Shown here: positions 12,346 through 21,682 of the stretch, piece after piece
Position numbering within the stretch: position 1 is the first letter of the stretch
Layout of the letters: each line of letters opens with the position of its first letter
DNA from: Dreissena polymorpha
Taxonomy: Eukaryota; Mollusca; Bivalvia; Myida; Dreissenidae
Length of the DNA stretch: 64,000 bases
Direction of reading: 5' to 3'
Assembly: GCF_020536995.1 (NCBI RefSeq)
Contig: NC_068361.1
Location: forward strand, 107,412,989-107,476,988
The notes under the pieces: generated by a model
Told to the model about the DNA's origin: nothing
Database searches by the model: none
The model's input: only the letters and a program-made list of their open reading frames with translations
Program-made: the position numbers and the translations under genes

Positions 12346-12799
12346 CGGTATTGGACTTATATTGCTTGGAAATAGTCTTGTTCAAACTAAGTAAGTACGG
12401 TACCAGAATATTCATGTGACAGTAGGGTCATAATGGTAAAAAGTTTATTGTACCTAACGATTAGTTGAGTTCCAAATACAGTCTATTGCATTGATGATCT
12501 GCATTTATGCAAAAAATAAGTGTTGGAGCTTAATTAGGTGTGGGAACAGTTAAGTAATCAGTCAAATAATTGATTTCATGAGAATTTTAGTGAACCATGT
12601 TAACCCATGTATACAAGTTACATTTTAAAAAAGCAATTCATGCAACTTCTGCACCAGTGGAGAGACTCTGGCATTTTCTTTCCTTTCTGATAGAAGTTGA
12701 ATGAGTGACCGCACTTTTCAAATGCCCATGAACATCAAATGCAATAATCGTGCAGTACCACGCATCTTTCTTTTTTGTGCAAGTTAATAGGATAAGAAT

Positions 12800-13280
12800 T
12801 AAGGGTGTCACGGTACTCTGTGGGACGGTATATCGTAATAGTCTCCTCTCAGTACGGTGCATGATACGCCTTCGAGTGCGTATGGTACGGTACAGCATTT
12901 TTCATATGCGCCAACGCGCCAAGTAAACTTTAAATGTTTGGATGTTGTAACAATACGCGGCAAGAAAGATTTCATTGGCGCAATCAATAAAATATGTGGC
13001 ACAGTAATTGGATCAATGTTAACGGAAATTCTCCCAATATCATCTCATATCACATTTTTAAATGACAAATTTTGTAATCATGAATTTAAAATAAAAAAAC
13101 ATTTTTTACAAATTAAAGAAATGAATGTATGTAGAGGTCTTTAAATAAAATTGAAAAAATGGTTTAAAATGGTTTGTATGTTGTTTCCATCTGACAATAC
13201 GTATCCCATTACGTATTGTATCGTACACACTGTACCGCGATACGTATAGTAATGAAGGGGAGCGTATCGTGACACCCTTA
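12800..13280. mobile_element. 481-bp hAT MITE
   Basis: Ends are TAAGGGTGTCACG and its inverse, with a perfect 8-bp duplication ATAAGAAT (12792-12799, 13281-13288). Subterminal GTACGGTA/GATACG words recur near both ends. The open frames across it on both strands are shadows with no transposase motif. The perfect duplication suggests a young insertion. Confidence 0.88.
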
Positions 13281-13288
13281 ATAAGAAT

Positions 13289-15109
13289 AGGATTTTTTTT
13301 TATAGATGAACAGTGGTTGATAAAGGGTCTAGAAGCCCAAATATTATTAAATGCATGAATTAATACATTTGTAATCAATTTGATCACTTTGGTTGAGATT
13401 ACCAATTGATAATATATCAATGAAAAAAAACATTAATCATGTTAAAAAATAAGTTAAAATCATTAATTTCATTGATTTTTTTTTCGAGTTATTGACCACA
13501 TGTTTGCCCAGTTGCAACTGAGAGTAACATTCTTTTGTGACATAGACATTTTGCTTCACTTCATTATAAGAGCTATCACACTGCAGTTTATAAATTAACT
13601 AATAAGATAAGCTATTGGGGGACATCACCGACCCCAGTAGACAGATTATCTCCAGAGCCAATTAAATATGCAGGTTTTGTTTTTTGCTATAATTAGCACA
13701 TGCTTAACAGTTACATGTATATGTTTCAATTGTACTTTCTTGTGTTTCTTTGATGACTCGGTCATTAAAGAAAACTTGTTAAATTCATTGTAAAAGGATA
13801 TTGAGTATTGTACGGATACATTTTTTTAATTAAACATGTTGTTTGAGAATAATGTGTCAGTAATACATGTTATTTTATATTGTATTCTAAAGATTCACAT
13901 GCTTTTTTTAAGAAATGAAAGATTCAAATGTGTCTTATTCATATTGTTTATGTGTCTTAAATGTGTCTTATTTATATGTGACTACGTGCTTATTTTTTGA
14001 AGAAATGAAAGATTCATATGTGTCATAATTGTATTTTATCCATGTCTTAAATGTGTCTTATTTAAGACTACAGGCTATACCGCCAGTGCGATGCAATAGA
14101 TCTTATTTCTTAATCTCCACTTTAACACTTAGCGCTGTCTTTAATAAGGCTACCTCTATTTCAAGGACAGATTACTGAAAACTAAATAAAAAGTACAACG
14201 GTGATGTTGATCCATGTTGATGTTGATTCTAGCTAGATCATATTTAAGTAAATTATATTAGTTCGGAATTATACAATTGCGTATGCTATGCTTAGAATAT
14301 ATAGACATTTATTAAAATTTATTAATTGTACTGATATCCACATCAAATAATTATTTTACCTGTATTATTTGCCATTGAACGCGTATTTAAAATAATAATG
14401 GTAAATAAAACGGATGCTTGCAATAATTGTCATTAACTTTTTCAAATGGTATAAATATAAGACAATGGTAGAGCGTTTACTATTTATTGAAGTTTTTTTA
14501 AGGTACACAACAATTTAGCAATAAATGAAATCAGTTATTTTGGCAGTAAATCCAATTTTTCCAGTACAGTAGCCAGGTGCCTGTGTATTGAGCTAATAAG
14601 ATAGTGATCAACACAGCAGGTTGCTAATACACAGTGTAGACTTCCCCTGACTTTTATTCGAGCACAATAAATCCCAATATTATAAAATTAACAGAACAGA
14701 ACAGCGAGTTTATTTGCGACATAAGCATATACAGCTAAACATCAAACTACCATAATAATAAATACACAATACACATGCATCAAAATAACACCAAAAATAT
14801 GTTTATGCATTTTGTACAAATATATGACTTGTGAGAATGTGTGATGTAAGAGAAAGCTCTTTCTGTTTTAACAAAGTTAAGTGAATTTTTAAAATCCGCA
14901 ATTGATAAAGAAAAAAATACAGTTAGATGTTATGTACAAAATTTTAGTTGTGGGGGGAAAATTTAATCTCTAAAAAATCTTTATATTATCTGCTCTAAGT
15001 TTAAATGCTATAATTAGCAAGACGTATCAATACATGCCTCATTTAACAATCTATTATGTATTTATATATAAGCAAATTTCTGATTTCAATAGTTTTATGG
15101 TTTCCCATA
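13289..15109. other. AT-rich intergenic, no gene seen
   Basis: Contains a loose local repeat of GAAATGAAAGATTCA...TGTGTCTTA near 13915-14060. Nothing with coding character. Confidence 0.4.
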
Positions 15110-15215
15110 TTTATGCCCCCTTCAAAGAAGAGGGGGTAGATTTTTTGTACATGTCGGTCAGTCCGTCCGTCCACCGAATGGTGACGTATATCATTTGATG
15201 TATATCAAAGTTATA
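15110..15215. repeat. truncated TTATGCCCCC element (head only)
   Basis: Head of the tandem-core family: TTATGCCCCC, a small hairpin (CCCCCTTC...GAGGGGG) and a GTCCGTCCGTCC run. The core repeats are missing. Confidence 0.5.
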
Positions 15216-16090
15216 ATGGCAGACACAGTATGGTGCCAGATAAGAGATTAGCCCTCCCCAATTAAATCAACTTTTTATAATAATTTAAACATTTATAATT
15301 TGACTTCATTCTCATTCAAAATCTTACTTTGTGTAAATTAGTATAAATAATGGTTTGTTTATTTTGTGTAGTTAAAATCATCGAAGAATGTGCTTAATTA
15401 AAAAAGTGCTTCAGTTTTATAAGTTAAGGAAAGTTTTAATAAATTGATCATTTAATATATGATTTAATTTATAAATTTAGTTTTGAAACAAGAGTCATTT
15501 AATAATTAAGATAAGAATTTAATTAATAATTTAATTTTAATCCATTGATCAAGGAATATTAAATCTAAGAATTTAATTTAAAACAGGTACTTGTTGATCA
15601 ATTTATAATATAGGAAGATAATTTAATAAGGTGTCTTAGCTCAGGTAATATTAAATACCACACAATACCTGGAAATAAGACAGCATTTTGTCTTATTACC
15701 AGTTATTGTGTGGTGTAAATGGTGGATTGGTTGTTTATTGTCTTTCTGTGTTCATTTGCTTAAATATGACAATGAATTTATAAAAATGAAGCTCATTCTA
15801 TTACAAGAAAAGGAATTTTGTATAATGGAAGAGTTTTTAAGTTACAATATTCATGTAACACACATAAATCCTATTTTAAAGGGAACTGGCCGTCAACTGC
15901 AGTAGTCTTTTGTATCTTATGGAGAAATTGCCATTATTACATTATGCAGTAACAAGTCAACTAAACAGCCTGAATGTTGTTGGGTTAAAATGGTTAAAAT
16001 GCTGATAGAAAGAAAAAGAATTCACATATGAAACATTATAAATTGCATGCTTATGTGCCTTCTTTATAAATTCCATGAGGCCTTTATATT
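15216..16090. other. AT-rich intergenic with short shared repeat
   Basis: A segment of about 40 bp at 15238-15285 (AAGAGATTAGCCCTCCCC...) recurs inverted at 25757-25800. The rest is low-complexity AATTTAA-type sequence. No gene seen. Confidence 0.35.
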
Positions 16091-16350
16091 TTATGCCCCC
16101 GGTAGGGTGGCATATAGCAGTTGAACTGTCAGTATGTCAGTCTGTCCGTCCGTCCGAAAAAAAATTAACGTTGGCCATAACTTTTGCAATATTGAAGATA
16201 GCAACTTGATATTTGTCATGCATGTGTATCTCATGAATCCGCACATTTTGAGTGGTGGAAGTTCAAGGTCAAGGTCATTCTTCAAGGTCAAAGGTCAAAT
16301 TGCGGCACAGTAGGGGGCATTGTGTTTCTGATGAACACATCTCTTGTTTT
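16091..16350. repeat. TTATGCCCCC tandem-core element, single unit
   Basis: Complete short form: head TTATGCCCCC, CTGTCCGTCCGTCC run, one core unit with ATATTGAAGATAGCAACTTG and AAGGTCAAGGTCATTC, and tail GGGGGCATTGTGTTTC...CTTGTTTT. Compare the multi-unit form at 27564-28396. Confidence 0.6.
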
Positions 16351-16437
16351 ATCTAAATTTAGAATAGCATATAATACATTTCATATTATTTGGTGTTCAT
16401 CTGATATGCTCATTTGTATTTTCAGTTTGGCCATGCC

Positions 16438-16820
16438 CAGGAGGGAGTGACTGAGTTATGGGGTGCAGAAGAAGCACAAGCCATCTCGACATGATGAATC
16501 ATCCCCAACAGCGCTTGAGGATGGTTTCTTGTTCGATGAGGATGAATCCATAACTGAGAATTGAGGATGATACTTCTCTCAACACTGCATTGTATGAAGA
16601 CAAAGCAACTCAGTGTGGTTAGTCATCGTCAACAACAGAACCAGAATCAGCTGACGTTGGAGACTGTCAAGTTGAGATCACTGTGCCTATCAGGGTTGAG
16701 TGTTACATACTGAACGAAGTGATCCAAAGCAATTTATTGTCAATACGCACGCTAGAGACCTGGACATTCGCTTTTTACATTCAGATCAAAGCATGGCAAA
16801 ACATATTTAAGGATGAAAGT
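16438..16820 (+). pseudogene. decayed coding remnant after a splice acceptor, unidentified
   Basis: A TTTTCAG acceptor at about 16418-16424 is followed by a stretch that reads as protein only if one frame slip is allowed. First comes a frame with KKHKPSRHDESSP and EDGFLFDEDESITE. Near 16560 it shifts to a frame with EDDTSLNTALYEDKATQCG, one in-frame TAG (about 16620), and then STTEPESADVGDCQVEI. The composition (acidic, Ser/Thr-rich linker) is protein-like and not explained by a known repeat. It could be a relic of a host gene or of a DNA-transposon transposase. It is broken by at least two lesions. Confidence 0.45.
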
Positions 16821-16928
16821 ATGTGTTAATGAAGCAGGACACACTACTGAATATGTTCATGGTTAGGAAGTTGCCCAGAACCATTTTTTGTGGGAACAAA
16901 TTTCTAGTGATTATCTTTTTGCCCTTTA

Positions 16929-17272
16929 GCTCACCTGAGCACAATGTGCTAATGGTGAGCTTTTTTGATCGCCTTTTGGCAGTCGTGGAGTGCGTGTTGT
17001 GTGGCGTCAACATTTGCCTTGTAAACAATCTTGAGGCCACATTAATTGTCCAAACTTCATGAAATTTGGTCAGAACATTTTTCCAAATGAAATCTTGGAC
17101 AAGTTAAAAAATTGTTCCGGTTTATTGTCCGTCATCATGAAACTTGTTCAGAAGATTTGTCAAAATGATATCTTGGGCAAGTTCAAAAATGGTTCCGGTT
17201 GGTTCAAAAACATGGGCACCAGGGGGTGGGGCATTTTTCCTTATATGTCTATATATAGCTATAGAAAAACCT
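16929..17272 (+). repeat. tandem-core element, left part (split by MULE-type insertion)
   Basis: Begins AGCTCACCTGAGCACAATGTGCT, the inverse of the end of the element at 37187-38519, and contains core units (ATGAAACTTGTTCAGAAG, GGGGCATTTTTCCTTATATG). It breaks off at the 9-bp duplication 17264-17272 and resumes at 18646. Confidence 0.65.
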
Positions 17273-18645
17273 GGTATCCGGACAATCTCTCCTACAGACA
17301 ATCGCTCCTACGCTAAATTTGATGAGCGGACGGTCGCTCCTACGATGTTTTGACAGGGCGGACAGTCGCTCCTACGATGTTTTGCAAGGGCGGACAGTCG
17401 CTCCTACGATGTTTTGACAGGGCAGACAGTCGCTCCTACATTATTTTGCCAACCCGGACAATCGCTCCTACATTATTTTGTCAACCCAGACAGTCGCTCC
17501 TACATTATTTTGACTCCACGGCAAAATGTAGTGTACGCCGATCAAAGGCTAACACCTATGATTAACCGACAATTAAAATTGCCAACTTGTGTCGAAAAAT
17601 GCAAAATAAGCCAGATATTTAAATTTGAAATCGAAAATGTCTGTACATTTGAATTCGCCATTATGTTGCATTTCATGAATTTTGTATTCAATGTATAATT
17701 GATTGAAGCGATTGAATAATTTGGAAAGTTCTAGTGATGTCGTTTAAATTTGTGAAACTACGATGATATAAGGTATAAAATACGCATCTTATGTATCCTT
17801 GGCAGGATAGCTCAGTTGGCTAATGCGTTTTTTACTTCGAGTCCTGCTGCGGGCTACTTTTGTTTTCCTTTTTTAAATTTTATTTTTGATTTTTTACTGG
17901 AGCTTTTAAAATTTAATGTTTACATTTATCAATATAAAGCATTTAATGACAAACTTCGAAACATGCCAAAATCTGTGAAAAGGCCCCTTTAATGTGACGC
18001 CATTCTGTAATCTTTATGCACGGTTGGCACATCATAGGTGTCAAAGTGGTCATTATCGATTGATACTACCATTGTTGTTATAGCAATTATTGATTTAATG
18101 CGGTTTTTATGTTTATTCCATTCGCAAAATGGCACTTATTCCAATAAATGTAATATAGGAAAGAATGTCCCTGATAGGAATAATGTAGGAACCATTGTCC
18201 AAAGTGCCCTTATAACTACCTTATATTTACAGAATCGACAAACTGTAACATAGTTTGTCAGTAAGTAAATTAATTAATTAAAATCAAATTGATCGGCTCA
18301 TGTTAATTAAATTGGCTTTCTGTTAACAGGTTGGCAATTATAATTGTTGATTAATTATAGGTGTAAGCCTTTGATCAGCGAATAATATGTTTTGCCTTGG
18401 AGTAAAAAATAATGTAGGAGCGATTGTCCGGGTTGACAAAATAATGTAGGAGTGATTGTCCGGGTTGGCAAAATAATGTAGGAGCGACTGTCCGCCCTGT
18501 CAAAACATCGTAGGAGCGACTTTCCGCCCTGTCAAAACATCGTAGGAGCGACTGTCCGCCCTGTCAAAACATCGTAGGAGCGACTGTCCGCCTTGTCAAA
18601 TTTAGCGTAGGAGCGATTGTCCGTAGGAGCGATTGTCCGGGATTC
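17273..18645. mobile_element. MULE-type element with tandem-repeat terminal inverted repeats
   Basis: Flanked by a perfect 9-bp duplication GAAAAACCT (17264-17272, 18646-18654), the length typical of Mutator-like elements. The inverted repeats are about 310 bp (17273-17590 and 18320-18645) and are built from a unit of about 36 bp around CAGTCGCTCCTACGATGTTTTG, repeated six to seven times per arm and running inward to a unique TGATCAAAGGCTnACACCTAT block. The interior (17591-18319) encodes no transposase and holds a 5'-truncated tRNA-cassette element (17706-17992). It is non-autonomous. Confidence 0.85.
17706..17992 (+). mobile_element. tRNA-cassette MITE/SINE, 5'-truncated copy
   Basis: Carries GATAGCTCAGTTGG (A-box-like) at about 17807 and a damaged B box (TTCGAGTCC). 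The 3' block is shared with the other copies (TTTTTTACTGGAGCTTTT, TTTACATTTATCAATATAAAGC, CTGTGAAAAGGCCCCTTTAA). It lies inside the MULE-type element at 17273. The tRNA-like part is a mobile-element relic, not a functional tRNA gene. Confidence 0.7.
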
Positions 18646-18800
18646 GAAAAACCTTTTTAACACTCTATAGAGTGTCCCAATGATATCATGAAAAACATGG
18701 CCACCAAGGGGCGGGGCTTTTTCCTTACATGACTTTGGTAAAAACATGTTAACACTCTCAGTCGCATTTATAGTCCAATCTCCATGATGAAAAATTCTTA
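18646..18800 (+). repeat. tandem-core element, right part
   Basis: Continuation of the repeat at 16929-17272 (AACACTCTATAGAGTG, CATGGCCACCAAGGGGCGGGGC). Its distal end is not definable. Confidence 0.55.
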
Positions 18801-18880
18801 TGTGATTATGAATTTTCTTCAGCAACATTAATACCCTGCCCCATACGATAATGGCTCTTATGCTTACCCCTTCCCAAATA

Positions 18881-19545
18881 AGTGTGTAAAACTCGAGTTA
18901 AACACGAGTTTTATCCGTGTTAAACCAAGCGGTATTGGCAGTTGGTTTTTAGTGGGTTTTGGTATGTTGGTTTTTGTGAGTTTTGGTAAGTTGGTTTTTT
19001 CTGTGTTTAAAGTGGGTATTTTTACCAACTTGGTTAAAACTGAGTTAAACACAGAAAAAACTCACTTGTTACATAAATGTGGGCTTTGGTAAGTTGGTTT
19101 TTTGTGAGTTTTGGTAAGTTGGTTTTTTGTGAGTTTCGGTATGTTGGTTTTTTGCGAGTTTTGGTAAGTTGGTTTTTTCTGTGTTTAAAGTGGGTATTTT
19201 TACCAACTTGGTTAAAACTGAGTTAAACACAGAAAAAACTCACTTGTTACATAAATGTGGGCTTTGGTAAGTTGGTTTTTTGTGAGTTTTGGTATGTTGG
19301 TTTTTTGTGAGTTTCGGTATGTTGGTTTTTTGTGAGTTTTGGTATGTTGGTTTTTTCTGTGTTTAAAGTGGGTTTTTTTACCAACTTGGTTAAAACTGAG
19401 TTAAACACAGAAAAAACTCACAAAAACCAACATACCAAAACTCACAAAAAACCAACATACCAAAACTCACAAAAAACCATTTTAAACACACTTCTGTCTA
19501 CAATAGTGTGTTTAAGTTGGTTTTTGTGAGTCTTTTGTTCGCTTA
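18881..19545. repeat. palindromic array of GTGAGTTTTGG / GTAAGTTGG words
   Basis: A higher-order tandem repeat (period about 180 bp, about three units) is built of short words GTTGGTTTTTT, GTGAGTTTTGG, GGTAAGTTGG and their inverses (CCAACATACC, AAAACTCAC). The whole block is roughly palindromic. The same vocabulary appears at 26610-27010. No coding potential. The repeated GTGAGT and GTAAGT match the 5' splice-site consensus. Confidence 0.7.
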
Positions 19546-20085
19546 AGGGATCATAAAATTTTGCTTGTTTGACCTGTAACCTTTGTAAAAAAAAATATTT
19601 ACACCTTTAAATGGTAAAAAGGTTATTTGAGATAAAATCACAACAGATCATTACAAGCCCCATGTGATTATAAATAAAAGACACACACAATTTGCAAAAA
19701 ACAATGTTTATATTAAAAAAACAAATAATGTGAACATTTTTACAGTGCATTTTTAACAAAACCAGGAAAACATCTACCCAAGATACATTATCACAATATG
19801 CGAGCACATTTAACATAATAAATTAAAATAAATAACATTCTCCTCTTTGGGCTACCACAGGTAAAAATGGGAGGAAGGGTATGAACCATGATTATATACA
19901 GTTTCAGTTAGTGAGGGGTGATACAGAGGATAAAATTAATAATAATTGTTTTTAACTGTGTTGGTGGTACCGGATTTATAAAATGACAACATTAAGGAAT
20001 CCTTCATCCTATCTTTTCCTGGAATAGCCCTTTACACATATTTACACCTATGAACAAAGGAACATATTGCTCAGCACTAAACAGT
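19546..20085. other. intergenic, no feature seen
   Basis: AT-rich sequence downstream of the minus-strand gene's stop codon. No clear polyadenylation signal was pinned down. Confidence 0.35.
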
Positions 20086-20189
20086 TTATATATTCTCCCC
20101 GCAGTACATGACACGAAGCCTCCTCAAGGCCCATCTCATGTTCTCTTCCACTGTTGATATGGGCAGGGCAAACTTTTTGGAGATGACAA
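20086..20189 (-). CDS. exon C (terminal) of the split gene
   Basis: Acceptor ATACATTTCAG just upstream (20190-20200). Enters in phase 1 and ends at TAA (20086-20088). Encodes 33 residues, Arg-rich and probably helical. Confidence 0.55.
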
Positions 20190-20805
20190 CTGAAATGTAT
20201 ATGAACAATCAATGCAGGATTTTACTGTACATTACAGTATTAAAAAAACATGTAGAAGTTTATTCCACCCAAATCAAGTCTGATCTGAATGACTTGATTT
20301 TGGTGGAATAAACTTTTACATCAATATCATCAGTTCAGATATCCCATTTTAACATCATCTACATTAGAAGGATTTCAAAAGAGGTTTTTGAAACAAGGAG
20401 GCAAATTACTGTTGCTTGAATTTTTTATATCGTTCAAAATTAGAGCTTGATCGTTAACTTTATACTGAGGTTATTTTTGTCTGCCTATGTGTTAAATTCT
20501 CAAAACTTTTATACACAAACACAATTTTTAGTAACTCTTAAATTTTAGCAGTAGTATTAAATTAACGCAAGACAGATTATGTGCTGGAGTCAAATTTGAA
20601 TCAATTGCATTATGTTTGTTTCAAAATGAATATGGAGGCAGTAGAACACCTATATATTTAAATCCCCTTTTTCCCTATAAAAAAGAATCATACGAACCAT
20701 GGCGTAGTTATCAGCAATCAGGAGACCCTCTCGAATCTCCCCCTTAGGGGAGGTTGAACAGCACTTCATAGAGCAGTCACCAGCTGATCAGGTCTGAAAA
20801 CTATA

Positions 20806-20860
20806 CTGTCATGGCCTTTGCGAGGTGCGTCTTGTGCATGATCTCATTTGAGATCAGGTC
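20806..20860 (-). CDS. candidate alternative exon of the split gene
   Basis: Acceptor ATCTTTCAG. Open frame encodes LISNEIMHKTHLAKAMT. The 3' edge reads ACAG|TATAG, which lacks the G needed for a canonical donor. It fits in phase between a longer exon B (donor at 21145) and exon C, so it may be a decayed or misassembled exon. Confidence 0.35.
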
Positions 20861-21158
20861 CTGAAAGATATTTTATAATGTAAGTGATAAATATTGCTGT
20901 TATGGTATATCTTGTTACTATAAATATTATTAATTTAAATCAAAACAAGTTTGTTTGCTTGTTGTTTTTGTTTGTTTATTTTTGCAATTTAAATCCTGTG
21001 ATCACATGTGACTTAACGCTTGTCATAAATAATTAAAAGAAATTACGTGTGGTAGAAAATACTGTTTGAAAATGTACCAAGATATGTGGTCTCATTTGGC
21101 TGTGTGGACTGGTCGGAAGTGTGACGCCTTTCAAATGCTAAAACCTGTATAGTTTTAC

Positions 21159-21312
21159 CTCTCAACAAATCCAACTTTCCTTGGTCAAGGACAGGGCTCG
21201 GTTTTCCCACTCCTGATCTACTCAAGTTGGGCTGCTCGTGCAGGGTAAAATCTGGTGTCAAAATCCATACATCAGTTAGTCCCCCTTCTGCTGTCTTTTG
21301 GCAGGAATATTC
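21159..21312 (-). CDS. exon B, downstream fragment
   Basis: The 3' portion of the interrupted exon, including one copy of the duplicated GGAATATTC. Ends at GAGAG|GTAAAA. Confidence 0.6.
21304..21312. repeat. 9-bp target site duplication (left), GGAATATTC
   Basis: Identical to 25032-25040. It lies within a coding exon of the minus-strand gene. Confidence 0.9.
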
Positions 21313-21682
21313 CGGTCCTACTAAATACCACTAAGGACCACTAAGGACCGCTAAGGACCACTAAGGACCGCTAAGGACCACTAAGGACCACTAAGGAGGT
21401 CCAAATGACCACTAAGGACCACTAAGGAGGTCCAAATGACCAATAAGAAGACATTTATGTCATTTGTAGTGATAAGGGGGTAATTAGGATATATATTTGT
21501 GTTTCTCTTGACCAGTTATTTAAAATAAAATTAAAAATTGTTGGTGGAAAAAATGTTATATTCTGAAAAACTGTTGTGTTAATAATTAAGTTTGTATTTC
21601 CTATTGTATAATTGAAATGTGACACTTTGGCAAGGCCTGGTTGCCAAATCACTTTGTCCCATTGATAACAGTTAGTGAACAC

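Noticed and set aside
12638-13420. several overlapping open frames on both strands
   Set aside because: They lie across the hAT MITE with its palindromic GTACGG words and have no protein motif.
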